A stretch of DNA of 53,276 nt from Paracoccus wurundjeri (GCF_030678915.1 NZ_JAUUTZ010000030.1:1-53276), one strand, 5' to 3'; numbered from the stretch's first letter, positions 8,306-17,504 are shown. A program made the numbers and translations. Notes: generated by a model from the letters alone, not told the origin.

Positions 8306-9486
8306 ATGGTCTCTCCTGTTGTTATTCTTGCTTTCTTCATTGCGTCCGGGTCCGCATCGTTCAGCCGATATTCCTTGAACGAGCGGTTGAGTGCCGGCAG
8401 GATTGCCACCTCCATGATACCCGCTGCCGGCTGCATAACGATCATCGCGACAGTGGCAGACATATTGTTCTCGAGATTCGGACGCGGTGGGCGGCAGACC
8501 GACCAAGGCGTATCGAAATTGTCAAACAGAGCGTTTTTTACGTCGGAAACTTCGATGTTTCCGATCTTTGGCTGCAAAAGCTCGCGGACGCGGCGGTCCC
8601 TGAACAATGAGTCAGGCGTGTTCCTGGCGCCGATATCGACAAGTTTGGTCAATGCAACGGGGCTACGGAAGTGATTTGCGTGAACTAGCAAGCCATCGAC
8701 AGGCTCGACGACGAATGTTTCATCTGGAACGCATTCAAGATCGATCGAAACTCCGTGTGCATGACCCAGCATAAGATTGTTCGATGCGGATTTCGGCGTA
8801 CCGTATACGTGACCGATCGCGAGTGCATAATTTTCCTGATCAAGCGCCCTGCGGCGAACGATAGCCAGAGGAATGCCACGCCGAGTGTAGTCGCGCTCGC
8901 ATTCAAGATAATTTCCCGTAATCGAGATCCCGGCACTGTTGAAACCTGCCCGGGCCAATCCTCCGGCTTCAACAAAGGTCAGGATATCCGGACCATCATC
9001 CCGGCGAACCCTCAGGACAATCGCTGTTTCGGCGCATTCCTTTTTCCAATCCCAGTCCTGCGCATGTATGACGGCACCATCGCGGGTCGCGGAAGATTCA
9101 ACGATAACGCCAGTGCAGCCATCCGGCTCGATGAAATCGGTCAGCCCGGCCGCGCGACGAGCCGCGATCTTGGTGATCTCGGTGCGTGCATTGAGCAGCA
9201 TGATGTCCTGAAACCGGCGCCCCGAACCTTCAGAAATTCCCTGCATTTCCTCGATCAGATCGCCATAATCGGCCTTTAATCCGTCAGCGAACTCATCGAC
9301 GATCTGAGTGACCGTTTCGCCGTCAAGCTTCAGCCGATCCAACTGTGCGGTATAATGGGCAACACCTAAGGCAATACGCTTGGCTGCCTGCTCTCCGTAT
9401 TGGCGTCCGCGCTCGCGGGGCGTCCCAGAGACATCAATCAATGGGCAATCGGGAATCGTCGGCGTGGATTCATTGAGCGGTGCCAT
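8302..9486 (-). CDS. C45-type Ntn-hydrolase (acyl-CoA:6-aminopenicillanate acyltransferase family)
   Basis: A 394-aa protein of the peptidase C45 / isopenicillin-N acyltransferase-like family. These enzymes self-cleave to expose an N-terminal cysteine and cut or transfer acyl-amide bonds. The predicted nucleophile is C124 in IEPDGCTGVIVES; the following HAQDWDWKKEC and the MLGHAHGVSIDLECVP stretch fit the family. The start at 9486 has AGGAG nine bases upstream. The further ATG at 9543 would place the start next to the operator palindrome and is unlikely. It is the first gene of the 9.5-2.0 kb minus-strand operon, so it may perform the first hydrolysis of the imported compound. Confidence 0.88.
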   Translation of the reverse strand: MAPLNESTPTIPDCPLIDVSGTPRERGRQYGEQAAKRIALGVAHYTAQLDRLKLDGETVTQIVDEFADGLKADYGDLIEEMQGISEGSGRRFQDIMLLNARTEITKIAARRAAGLTDFIEPDGCTGVIVESSATRDGAVIHAQDWDWKKECAETAIVLRVRRDDGPDILTFVEAGGLARAGFNSAGISITGNYLECERDYTRRGIPLAIVRRRALDQENYALAIGHVYGTPKSASNNLMLGHAHGVSIDLECVPDETFVVEPVDGLLVHANHFRSPVALTKLVDIGARNTPDSLFRDRRVRELLQPKIGNIEVSDVKNALFDNFDTPWSVCRPPRPNLENNMSATVAMIVMQPAAGIMEVAILPALNRSFKEYRLNDADPDAMKKARITTGETI

Positions 9487-9543
9487 GTTCAGCTGGTCTC
9501 CTGGTCCGGGCGCGACTCGAATCGCCTGAATCGAGTGACGCAT

Positions 9544-9559
9544 TTATTGGCGCCAATAA
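9544..9559. promoter_or_regulatory. Operator palindrome TTATTGGCGCCAATAA
   Basis: A perfect 16-bp palindrome placed 57 bp upstream of the C45 hydrolase start. The same core ATTGGCGCCAAT lies upstream of the esterase and gntR (17493-17504), and close variants lie upstream of the SGNH hydrolase. The position fits repression by the GntR-type regulator of the island; this is inference. Confidence 0.7.
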
Positions 9560-9721
9560 TGTTACATATAAATTCACTGCAATCAACATGGGAATACTAT
9601 CTGATATCAATATACTGACAATTTTCAGCGAATTGTGGCCACATGAATGCAACGGCGGTTGATACGTTGTGGCTTGCTTCAGTACCTCGCAATGCATCGC
9701 GAATAGGCTGATCGCCTTGTC

Positions 9722-9757
9722 ATTGGCGAATATTTTAATATCAATATTGTCGCCAAT
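9722..9757. promoter_or_regulatory. Two degenerate copies of the ATTGGCGCCAAT operator
   Basis: ATTGGCGAATAT (9722-9733) keeps one half of the palindrome and ATTGTCGCCAAT (9746-9757) matches 11 of 12 bases. They lie in the AT-rich intergenic stretch between the C45 operon and the deacetylase-like genes, about 145-180 bp upstream of the start at 9900. With the site at 9544 they frame the whole divergent control region. Apart from these sites I see no gene in 9487-9899. Confidence 0.5.
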
Positions 9758-9899
9758 ATATCATGAATGTTAAGGAAGTGCAGAATGGTCGGATGAAGAT
9801 CGGATTGCAGCCGCACAATCCGATTACGAGCCTTCGGACTTCCTGATCATTTATCCTCGTGGCAGTCGTTGAGGCGACGCGACCGAAAAGGCTAAAACT

Positions 9900-10715
9900 A
9901 TGAACAATACCAATGAATTCCGCTGGCCGGATGGCGCGCGCACTGTTGTAGCCGTGACCATCCACGTGGATGGCCCTTCCGTCCAGATCGGTCGCGGCGA
10001 AAACGGGCTTGGCCGCTCCAGCCGGGGACGCTATGCAATCCGGCGCGGTGTCCCGCGCTATCTGGAAATGATGTCGAGACTTAACATTCCGGCGACGTTC
10101 TTCGTCTGTGGTTACGACGTCGAAACCTTTCCCGACCTATACCGTCAGATCGCCACAAAAGGATATGAATTGGCCGCCCATGGATATCATCACGAAAATT
10201 GGGATCTGGGCGATACAGAACCGGCACTATTGGAGCAGACCCATCGGATCATCGTGGAAATCACCGGACAAAGTCCGGTTGGCTGGTGCTCCCCTTCCGG
10301 GCGAAAAAGTGCATATACGCTACCGGTGCTGCAACGTCTGGGTTACATCTATGATGCCTCTGAAAAGGATCGTGACGAACCCTATTTTTCTGATGACAAG
10401 AAAAATTTTGTCATTTTACCCAACAACACCGTCTCACTCGACGATTTTCCGGTCTACGAGTCGGGCCGCGCACTGGCCTCGGAACTTCTTGATATGTGGC
10501 GCAGCGAATACCATGCAATCAGTCAAAGCGAGGGATATCTGCAACTGACAATCCATCCGATGGCCGGCGATGGGTCGGGTCCACCAAGCCGCGCCGCCGT
10601 GGTCGAGACTTTCCTGACCGAACTTAAGGCAGAGCCTGACGTACATTTTCTGAATATGCGCGATTTGGCCAGGCATTGCCTGAACAATCCGCATCATTGG
10701 GCGCAGGCGACATGA
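9900..10715 (+). CDS. NodB-fold (CE4 / polysaccharide-deacetylase-like) protein, metal site kept
   Basis: A 271-aa CE4-superfamily protein closest in pattern to the allantoinase (PuuE)/cyclic-imide-hydrolase/peptidoglycan-deacetylase branch. It has TIHVDGPS near the N-terminus (H22, D24), PATFFVCGYDVE, the metal-binding HGYHHEN (H94, H98) and LTIHP (H219). The usual D-x-D of motif 1 is H-x-D, and the motif-3 arginine is replaced (GWCSPSG, C130). So the metal ligands survive while the catalytic base Asp and its Arg partner do not. It overlaps the next gene by ATGA, which implies coupled translation. It may hydrolyse a cyclic amide or N-acyl group, perhaps only together with its neighbour. Confidence 0.88.
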   Translation: MNNTNEFRWPDGARTVVAVTIHVDGPSVQIGRGENGLGRSSRGRYAIRRGVPRYLEMMSRLNIPATFFVCGYDVETFPDLYRQIATKGYELAAHGYHHENWDLGDTEPALLEQTHRIIVEITGQSPVGWCSPSGRKSAYTLPVLQRLGYIYDASEKDRDEPYFSDDKKNFVILPNNTVSLDDFPVYESGRALASELLDMWRSEYHAISQSEGYLQLTIHPMAGDGSGPPSRAAVVETFLTELKAEPDVHFLNMRDLARHCLNNPHHWAQAT

Positions 10716-11485
10716 GAAAAATCATAGCGCTGACCATCGATGTCCATGGCATCGGCCCGGAGGCCGCCGCAATGTCCGAAGATTCACTTGTCGGTCGCTT
10801 CGGACATGGCCGCTATTCCTACAATATCGGGATCGCGAACCTGCTGAACTTCCTTGCCCTCCAGGGTGTTAAAGCGACTTTCTTCTGGCCAGCGGCAGAG
10901 ATGGTCCGCGTACCGGAGCTCTTTGACCGTTGCGTAGCCGAAGGGCACGAGATCGGTTCCTCCGGTTGGGGTTTCGAAGATCTTTCGGTTCTGACTGAAG
11001 TCGAGGAGATGGCCCTACTCAGAAAAGCACATTCGGTGCTTTGCAGTCGCGCCGGCCACCAAATCGTAGGTTTTCGTTCTGCCACAGGCAGCCTTTCACA
11101 CGCGACTCTGCCAATCCTGAAAAGCCTCGGCTATCGCTACGATTCCAGCTTCATCGATGACGATTCCCCTTACTGTCTTGCCGAGTTTGAAGCATCCGGC
11201 ATGCTGGAGCTACCAATCGCGGAAGGGTTGGAGGCCGCCAATCATTTTCGTCGGAACGTGCCTCAGGGACGCGCAGAAGGACTCTTCGACGAAACACTCG
11301 ACGGCCTCCTGACGAGCGGCGATTTTGCATGCATGACTCTGAACACGCGGGGTGATATCGGCGTCGGACGCAAGGCGCGACTTGCAATGGTAGCGCGCGT
11401 CCTCAAGCGGGCGAGAAACCATTTTGATGCCTCGATCCTGCCAGCGATGACAGCATTGGATTGCTGGCGGCGCGATACAGCATAG
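10712..11485 (+). CDS. NodB-fold paralogue lacking the metal-binding histidines
   Basis: A 257-aa relative of the preceding gene, starting at the ATG that overlaps its stop. It keeps the fold markers VKATFFWPAAEM and TLPILKSLGYRYDSS. Motif 1 reads TIDVHG: the base-position D10 is kept and the metal-ligand Asp is H12. The H-x3-H pair is replaced by S84 and F88 in GSSGWGFED, and the late His by N211. The motif-3 arginine is present (GFRSATG, R122). It therefore lacks a metal site of its own and is either a pseudo-enzyme or supplies residues missing from its partner. It converges on the ABC ATPase gene, 52 bp away. Confidence 0.85.
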   Translation: MRKIIALTIDVHGIGPEAAAMSEDSLVGRFGHGRYSYNIGIANLLNFLALQGVKATFFWPAAEMVRVPELFDRCVAEGHEIGSSGWGFEDLSVLTEVEEMALLRKAHSVLCSRAGHQIVGFRSATGSLSHATLPILKSLGYRYDSSFIDDDSPYCLAEFEASGMLELPIAEGLEAANHFRRNVPQGRAEGLFDETLDGLLTSGDFACMTLNTRGDIGVGRKARLAMVARVLKRARNHFDASILPAMTALDCWRRDTA

Positions 11486-11537
11486 CATATTTTGTGGCTG
11501 TATCGCACTGATCCGATCGCGTGATCTAGGCGGAACG

Positions 11538-13238
11538 TCAAATGGTCTCGGTTGTAGCAAGCGCCGACGATTGAGTGATTTCAGAACCATGACCCGGAAT
11601 ATCGAGCCGCCACTGCAAGCGTACCCCTCCTCCGGGCGCGGCCTCCAACGCCGGCACAACAGAAAGCAGCTTCCGCGTGAACGGATGCTGTGGATTGTCA
11701 AATACCGCAGATCTGTCACCCTCCTCGACGATCTTCCCTTTGTCCATAACCACAACCCTGTCAGCGACCTGCTCGACCACGCCGAGATCGTGGCTGATAA
11801 ACAGGCAAGAGAAGCCATGGCGGTTCTGCAAATCGGCAAACAGATCCAGAATCTGCGCCCGCACCGTGACGTCAAGGGCGGAAACCGCTTCATCCGCGAT
11901 GACGAAACGCGGACGCCGCACAATGGCACGAGCAATGGCAACGCGTTGCCGCTGCCCCCCCGAAAGCTCATGCGGGAAGCGATCGGCATAATCACGCCCC
12001 AGCTGAACCTCTTCCAACACCTCGGCCACGCGTGCCGCCCGGGATACCTTATTCATGTCGCGAACATGCCGTAACGGCTCGCCAACGATCCGGCCAATTG
12101 TGTCACGCGGATCGAGAGAGGAGTAGGGATCCTGAAAGATCATTTGGCAATTGAACCGATAATCCCAGTAACTTGTCTGCGCGCGATCGATAGGTTTTCC
12201 GTCGAACCCGATCGAACCACCGCTCGGTTTGACAAGCCCGGCCAGAGCCTGCCCCAGCGTTGTTTTTCCCGATCCCGAAGATCCGACCATCGCCACAACT
12301 TGCCCGGGGGCAATGTCAAGGCTGATGCCGTGCAATGCCCGATGCGGCGGCTCGCGCCGGAGCAACTTCCTTCGGCCAGGATAGTCAACCACCAGATCCC
12401 TTACCGATACAAGCGGTGCCTCGTCCTGCGCGAAACTCCTTTCCGGCCCCCGTTTTGGCATCGCGCCAAGAAGCTTGCGTGTGTAGGGGTGTTGCGGGTT
12501 TTCCAGCAGCGTCTTGCAATCTCCCGTTTCCACCACTTCTCCGCGGCACATCACGATGATCCGGTCGCAATAGCGAGCCACCATACTCAGGTCGTGACTG
12601 ATAAGCATCACGGCTGTTCCCTGTTCGCGCGTCAGCCCGACCATCAATTCCAGAACGTCGCGTTGCACGACAGCGTCCAGCGCCGTAGTCGGCTCGTCCG
12701 CAATCAGAAAGGACGGCTTTAGGAGCATAACCGACGCCAGCATGATCCTCTGTCGCATTCCACCCGAGAATTCATGCGGATAACTGGTCAGTGCCCGTTT
12801 GGGCTCCTCCAGTCCGACTCTGCGCAACATGTCGAGGATCATTTCCTGCCGTGTCGCGCTTGGAAGACGGCAGTGAAGCGCCAGTGCTTCATCCAACTGC
12901 CGCTCCAGCAACATCGACGGATTCAGCGACGTCATCGGTTCCTGGAACACCATCCCCACGCGACTGCCACGAAGCTTGCGCAGTTTTCGTGGGGACATGC
13001 CAAGCACATCTTCGCCTTCGAATGCAATCCGACCGGAGGTCGCCTCGATCCCCTCGGGCAAAAGACGGATTACAGAGCGAGCCGCCAGTGTCTTACCCGA
13101 ACCGCTCTCCCCCACGATGCCTACGATCTCGCCCGAACGGATGGAAAAACTGACGTGTTTGATAACGTCCAGACCAGCGCCCTTAACCGCGATGCACAGG
13201 TCCTCGACTTCGAGAAGATTCTCGCCTGAGGTGTTCAT
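11538..13238 (-). CDS. Fused double-ATPase subunit of a dipeptide/oligopeptide ABC importer
   Basis: A 566-aa protein with two ABC ATPase domains in tandem, equal to DppD and DppF fused. The first half has Walker A GESGSGKT, signature FSGGMRQR and Walker B LIADEPTTALD; the second has GSSGSGKTT, LSGGQRQR and VIADEAVSALD. Each half ends with an oligopeptide-type extension (NPQHPYTRKLL and NPQHPFTRKLL). It energises import by the permeases encoded just upstream. Its ATG at 13238 overlaps the stop of the permease gene by one base (TAATG). Confidence 0.95.
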   Translation of the reverse strand: MNTSGENLLEVEDLCIAVKGAGLDVIKHVSFSIRSGEIVGIVGESGSGKTLAARSVIRLLPEGIEATSGRIAFEGEDVLGMSPRKLRKLRGSRVGMVFQEPMTSLNPSMLLERQLDEALALHCRLPSATRQEMILDMLRRVGLEEPKRALTSYPHEFSGGMRQRIMLASVMLLKPSFLIADEPTTALDAVVQRDVLELMVGLTREQGTAVMLISHDLSMVARYCDRIIVMCRGEVVETGDCKTLLENPQHPYTRKLLGAMPKRGPERSFAQDEAPLVSVRDLVVDYPGRRKLLRREPPHRALHGISLDIAPGQVVAMVGSSGSGKTTLGQALAGLVKPSGGSIGFDGKPIDRAQTSYWDYRFNCQMIFQDPYSSLDPRDTIGRIVGEPLRHVRDMNKVSRAARVAEVLEEVQLGRDYADRFPHELSGGQRQRVAIARAIVRRPRFVIADEAVSALDVTVRAQILDLFADLQNRHGFSCLFISHDLGVVEQVADRVVVMDKGKIVEEGDRSAVFDNPQHPFTRKLLSVVPALEAAPGGGVRLQWRLDIPGHGSEITQSSALATTETI

Positions 13239-14059
13239 TACGTTCGTCCTCGCATTCGTGGATCCAACCGATCACGGAGCGCATCGCCAAGAAGATTGAT
13301 ACCGAGAAGCGTGATCGAAATGCACAATCCCGGAAGCACTGCAAGCCAGACGGCCTGAGCTATAAACGGGCGGGCGGATGCCAGCATGTTGCCCCAGGTC
13401 GGTGCCGGAGGCGGCACGCCCAGGCCAAGGAAGCTAAGCGAGCTTTCCGCCAAAAGAACCCAGCCAAACATCGATGTCGCCAGAACGGTCAGCGGCGCGA
13501 TGCAGTTCGGAAGAACGTGCCGGCACATCGTATATATCTCGGAATTTCCCGTAACGCGCGAGGCTGCGATAAATTCACGTTCCCGTATCGAAAGTACCGT
13601 GCCGCGCACAATCCGCGCGACCGAGGGGGAATAGGCAATACCGAGTGCGACAATGATTCCGTATTTGTTGGCGCCCAGCACCGCTAACAAGCCAAGGGCC
13701 AAAAGGATCCCCGGAAATGCCAGAAGCGCATCGTTAAACGCCATGACGATCCGGTCAAACCACCCACGGGCATAACCTGACGTGACGCCGATGACCACAC
13801 CGACGGAAATGGCCAGGGTTACGGTGGTGATCGACACCCATACGCTTGTCGCCGCTCCGGCCATTAGCCGTGATGCAACATCCCTGCCAAACTCGTCCGT
13901 GCCGAGCCAATGGCTTGGTCCGGGCGGAGTCAATTTGTCGCTGAAACTGATTCCCAATGGATCATAAGGTGTCCAAAAGGCACCGCACAAAGCGACAAGC
14001 AGCAGAAATCCGATAATGGCGCCACCGACCATTGCGTTGATTTGAAAAGGTAATCTCAT
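13238..14059 (-). CDS. ABC importer permease, DppC-like
   Basis: A 273-aa inner-membrane permease with an N-terminal OppC-type region (MVGGAIIGFLLLVALCGAFW), the LGTDEFGRDVASRLMAGA motif typical of DppC/OppC and several hydrophobic segments. The EAA-loop region near FIAASRVTGNSEIYTMCRHV contacts the ATPases. The start at 14059 (MRLPFQ) overlaps the stop of the previous permease as ATGA; the upstream codon at 14095 would overlap much more. Confidence 0.93.
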   Translation of the reverse strand: MRLPFQINAMVGGAIIGFLLLVALCGAFWTPYDPLGISFSDKLTPPGPSHWLGTDEFGRDVASRLMAGAATSVWVSITTVTLAISVGVVIGVTSGYARGWFDRIVMAFNDALLAFPGILLALGLLAVLGANKYGIIVALGIAYSPSVARIVRGTVLSIREREFIAASRVTGNSEIYTMCRHVLPNCIAPLTVLATSMFGWVLLAESSLSFLGLGVPPPAPTWGNMLASARPFIAQAVWLAVLPGLCISITLLGINLLGDALRDRLDPRMRGRT

Positions 14060-15000
14060 TCCACTGCCACCCTTGGATCGAACAGCGGATAGCAAAGATC
14101 GACAACCAGATTCACGACAACATAGATCGCCGCTATCATCAACATACAGCCTTGGATTACCGGGTAATCACGCCCGAAAATGGCATCAACGAGCAGCCGG
14201 CCGATGCCTGGAATGGTAAATACGGTTTCGACCACCGCAATACCGCCCAACAGGTTACCGAGGACAAGGCCGATCAATGTCCAGGTCGGACCAAAAGAAT
14301 TCTTGAAAGCATGCCGCCAAAGAACCGTGCTCTCGGCCAATCCTTTCGCTCGCGCGTGACTGATATATTCGAGATTTTTCACTTCGAGCGTCGAGGCTCG
14401 AGCCATACGCAGAAGCACACCAAGCTCATGCAGGAACATGGTCAAAATTGGCATCACCAGATAGAGGATTCCTCGCCACGGGTCATCTGCAATAGAAACG
14501 TAACCCACAACGGGCAGCCATTGCTGTTTCAAGCCAAGAAACAGCAGCAGCAGCAAGCCCAACCAGAAAGTCGGTATGGACATCAACAGAGTGGCAAGTG
14601 AGACGAGGCTGACATCCAGCCGTCCGTTTTGCCGCCAAGCCGCAATTGCCCCGGCTGGCACCGCAATAAGACAGGCAAGGAAAACTGCCACGACCACGAT
14701 CTGAGCCGAAACCAGAAAACGTTTCCAGACCAGCGGCAGGACTTCCTGCCCGGTCGTGATGGATTGCCCCAAATCTCCGGTCAGAAGATGACGGAACCAG
14801 ACTGCGAACTGTACCGGCAGAGGTTGGTCGAGACCCAGGCGGGCCTGCAATCGCGCAACACTTTCGGCATCGGCGTTGTCACCCAGCATCAAAGCGGCGG
14901 GATCGCCCGGAACCATGCGGATGAGGATGAAAACCGTTACGGCCACAATCAACAATGTCGGTATGGCCATCGCGGTACGGGTAATAATGAATCTCAACAA
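14056..15000 (-). CDS. ABC importer permease, DppB-like
   Basis: A 314-aa permease of the DppB/OppB type. It has the N-terminal membrane segment AIPTLLIVAVTVFILIRMVPGDPAAL, then LGLDQPLPVQFAVW, the EAA loop near ISHARAKGLAESTVLWRHA and the ending CYPLFDPRV. It forms the membrane channel with the DppC-like protein. It follows the substrate-binding protein gene by 40 bp and is part of the operon esterase-SBP-DppB-DppC-DppDF. Confidence 0.94.
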   Translation of the reverse strand: MLRFIITRTAMAIPTLLIVAVTVFILIRMVPGDPAALMLGDNADAESVARLQARLGLDQPLPVQFAVWFRHLLTGDLGQSITTGQEVLPLVWKRFLVSAQIVVVAVFLACLIAVPAGAIAAWRQNGRLDVSLVSLATLLMSIPTFWLGLLLLLFLGLKQQWLPVVGYVSIADDPWRGILYLVMPILTMFLHELGVLLRMARASTLEVKNLEYISHARAKGLAESTVLWRHAFKNSFGPTWTLIGLVLGNLLGGIAVVETVFTIPGIGRLLVDAIFGRDYPVIQGCMLMIAAIYVVVNLVVDLCYPLFDPRVAVE

Positions 15001-15040
15001 CGCGGAGCCTCCATGACAACAATCAAGCTTACCTTGGTCA

Positions 15041-16582
15041 TTATTCGCCCCTGCTCAGGTTCCAAAGCACCATAGGCGATGTCCAGGGATCCATCCCCTT
15101 GATTTCGGTCGAATATGCGATCGGCGAAACGTCATTGTGGGTGATGATGATCGGCACGTCATGCAAGATCATCTTGTGCAACTCGTCGAACAACGGTTGC
15201 CGTTTGGCCGGATCCAGAGTCGCCAGAGCTTGATCTATCAGTTCCAGAGCATCGGGATTTTCCCAGACCTTCCGCGGCTGGTCGTCCTTGTTCCCGGAAA
15301 TCTGCTCGAAGCCCGACGCCACGTCGAAGCGCGACGAATAGGTCGTTGCCTGCATCATGTGATCGCCGCTACGGTACTTGTCGAGCTGCGTGGGCCAATC
15401 CAGAACCTCGAGTCGAACGTTGAGACCGACAGCCTGCCACATCTGTTGCGCCAGAACGGACATGTTGAAACTTGGCACAGCCGCGCGCTTGTTGCACATC
15501 ACAACAATCTCTTCACCGTTATAGCCTGCCTCTGCGAGCAGTTCCCGTGCCTTATCAGGGTTGTATTCAAAGCCCTGCTGCTGAACTTCCGTATAGAAGT
15601 TCGAGGTATCGTAGACCGGCGAGTTGTTTACCTTACCCAGACCTTCAGTGACCGAAGCTACCAGTTCCTCATAGTTGAGCGAGATCGCCAGTGCCTGACG
15701 AATGCGGACATCCTGCAGCACCGGGTCGCGCGTTTGGAGTATGAACGTATTACGGACAGGGGTCCAGGCAAGCCCGACTTCAAGGCCCGGGTTCGCCCGG
15801 ATTTCCTCAACGTCGCTTTCCTGTATCGTGGCAACATCGAGATCACCTGACTCAAGGGCGATTTTCACGGTCGCGGCATCCGGAATTGCCATGAAGACAA
15901 TACTGTCGACCATCGGATCCTTTTTGCCGACAAATCCGTCCGATTCGTCAGAGCGCGACTGGTAATCATCAAACTTGTCGAACTGAACAGACTGGCCCCG
16001 TTTCCATTCGCCGAACATGAACGGCCCGGTGCCGATCGGCTTGTTCCAGGTTCCATCGGGATTCAACGATGTCTCGTGCAGGATGGCAGTACCACCGCAG
16101 TCGGTCCGGGCAAGCGTATCGATGAACATTGCGTCCGGCTTGTCGATGGTGATGGTGAAGGTCTGATCGTCCGGCGTGTCATAGGAGACGATCTTGAGGC
16201 CGTTCGTTCCATCCACTTCTTCAAGACAGTACCAGTTCGTTTCAGGATCCAAATAGTAATCAAAGCTCCACTTGACATCGGCTGATGTCATCGTTTCGCC
16301 ATTATGAAATTTTACCCCTTCCCTTAGCTTGAAGGTGTAGGTCAACCCATCCTCCGAAACCGCGTAAGTTTCTGCCAGCAAAGGTTGAACATTCCCGCCG
16401 CGATCGTAGCTTACAAGCCCTTCAGCGACATGTGCCATTACCGTGTCGGAGTTGCCGTCGCGGTTGACGCCGGGCTGCGAACTCCGAAGGTCCTGATTCA
16501 GGGCAGCCCGGATGGTATCGGCATATGATGGAACGGCCAATACCGAAGCAAGACAACCGACAAGGAGCAGTTTTGATTGCAT
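15041..16582 (-). CDS. ABC transporter substrate-binding protein, family 5 (copy 2)
   Basis: A 513-aa periplasmic binding protein with signal peptide MQSKLLLVGCLASVLAVPSYA. Family 5 features include GVKFHNGETMTSADVKWSFD, KPIGTGPFMFGEWKRGQSV and LEVLDWPTQLDKYRSGD. It is closely related to copy 1 at 6737-8305. It lies directly upstream of its permeases, so it is the default ligand receptor of the importer. The pair may recognise two forms of the substrate or differ in affinity. Confidence 0.94.
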   Translation of the reverse strand: MQSKLLLVGCLASVLAVPSYADTIRAALNQDLRSSQPGVNRDGNSDTVMAHVAEGLVSYDRGGNVQPLLAETYAVSEDGLTYTFKLREGVKFHNGETMTSADVKWSFDYYLDPETNWYCLEEVDGTNGLKIVSYDTPDDQTFTITIDKPDAMFIDTLARTDCGGTAILHETSLNPDGTWNKPIGTGPFMFGEWKRGQSVQFDKFDDYQSRSDESDGFVGKKDPMVDSIVFMAIPDAATVKIALESGDLDVATIQESDVEEIRANPGLEVGLAWTPVRNTFILQTRDPVLQDVRIRQALAISLNYEELVASVTEGLGKVNNSPVYDTSNFYTEVQQQGFEYNPDKARELLAEAGYNGEEIVVMCNKRAAVPSFNMSVLAQQMWQAVGLNVRLEVLDWPTQLDKYRSGDHMMQATTYSSRFDVASGFEQISGNKDDQPRKVWENPDALELIDQALATLDPAKRQPLFDELHKMILHDVPIIITHNDVSPIAYSTEIKGMDPWTSPMVLWNLSRGE

Positions 16583-16615
16583 GTTGATATTCCTTCCTGT
16601 TGGTATATTTTTTTG

Positions 16616-17470
16616 TCAGGCATCCCGACGTTCGGCCAAGACCCGATCCATGAATTCTTCGACTCGGCCGACAGCACGTCGGCCATCATGCCCCATGTTC
16701 GGAATCAAATCGAAGCGAACCTCGATCCCGGACTGTTCGAATGAGCGCCGCAAACTGTCCAGACGCTCAGGCCGCACCTTGCCGGCATGGTTCGCGTCCG
16801 GCATCCAGTATTTCCCACCTACCTTGTGAGTGATTTCCCAGGTCTCCAGATCCACCTTGCCGACCAGCATCTGGACTTTGACCTGTTTCATTTTCTCGAT
16901 ATCGATCTCTTTTCCGAAGATCTCAGCGAAGTTACGCGTTCCCACCCACCAGTCCCGTGTCGGATCGAGCAGTGTAACCGAACCCGGAGCGCCGATGCTT
17001 ACAGCAAATAGCCGATCGGCATGCAGCATCAGGAAGCGATGCGCAAAATGCCCTCCGCCCGAATAGCCGAACAGTGCGAATTTACTGAAATCGCAGCCGT
17101 AGCGTTCGGCCACCTCGTCAACCATAGAGAGAAGAACGTGATCGTAGCGGATGTCACCCTCGATCATGTATTTGAAGCCATCGCGATTACCATCGCCTTG
17201 TGGCCCGACCGGAAACAGCGGCGCCAGAATCATCACGTTGTGCCACCGTGCGAAAGCCGCAAAATCGTCCCGATAATCGGTAAAGCCACGACCTGTGCCA
17301 TGCTGCACGACCAGAAGTTCCGGCGGCGCCCCGCCCTCGGAAATACTTGGCGGGACATAGAGGCAATAGGCAAATCGGGTGTCGGACGACAGCGCGCGGA
17401 TCGGCGTTTTTCCGAGATCATAGACATGAAGTTCCGGTGCCCCGGTCCGGCGGCTGGTGTCGACATTCAT
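16616..17470 (-). CDS. Alpha/beta-hydrolase, esterase-like
   Basis: A 284-aa alpha/beta-hydrolase. It has an oxyanion-hole-type stretch VVQHGTGRG, the nucleophile elbow GYSGGG (Ser nucleophile) and a late NMGHDG with the likely catalytic His. The pattern resembles feruloyl esterase/poly(3-hydroxybutyrate)-depolymerase-like enzymes but it lacks a signal peptide. The start at 17470 (MNVDTSRR) has GGAAGAG upstream; the longer ATG at 17533 would read through the operator. The operator lies 23 bp upstream. It is the first gene of the importer operon and may cut an ester in the imported compound. Confidence 0.87.
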   Translation of the reverse strand: MNVDTSRRTGAPELHVYDLGKTPIRALSSDTRFAYCLYVPPSISEGGAPPELLVVQHGTGRGFTDYRDDFAAFARWHNVMILAPLFPVGPQGDGNRDGFKYMIEGDIRYDHVLLSMVDEVAERYGCDFSKFALFGYSGGGHFAHRFLMLHADRLFAVSIGAPGSVTLLDPTRDWWVGTRNFAEIFGKEIDIEKMKQVKVQMLVGKVDLETWEITHKVGGKYWMPDANHAGKVRPERLDSLRRSFEQSGIEVRFDLIPNMGHDGRRAVGRVEEFMDRVLAERRDA

Positions 17471-17492
17471 GCGGCTCTTCCTTATCAATTTT

Positions 17493-17504
17493 ATTGGCGC
17501 CAAT
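17493..17504. promoter_or_regulatory. Operator ATTGGCGCCAAT between esterase and gntR
   Basis: A perfect 12-bp palindrome, flanked on both sides by AATTTTA/TTTTATT-like sequence. It lies between the divergent esterase-importer operon and the gntR gene, where one bound regulator could control both. A related half-site GCTTGCGGCAAT lies at 17523-17534. The position next to the regulator gene supports autoregulation by the GntR protein (inference). Confidence 0.75.

Noticed and set aside
11486..11537. Possible terminator between the convergent deacetylase and ATPase genes
   Set aside because: Only short GATC-based symmetries; no stable stem with T-run.
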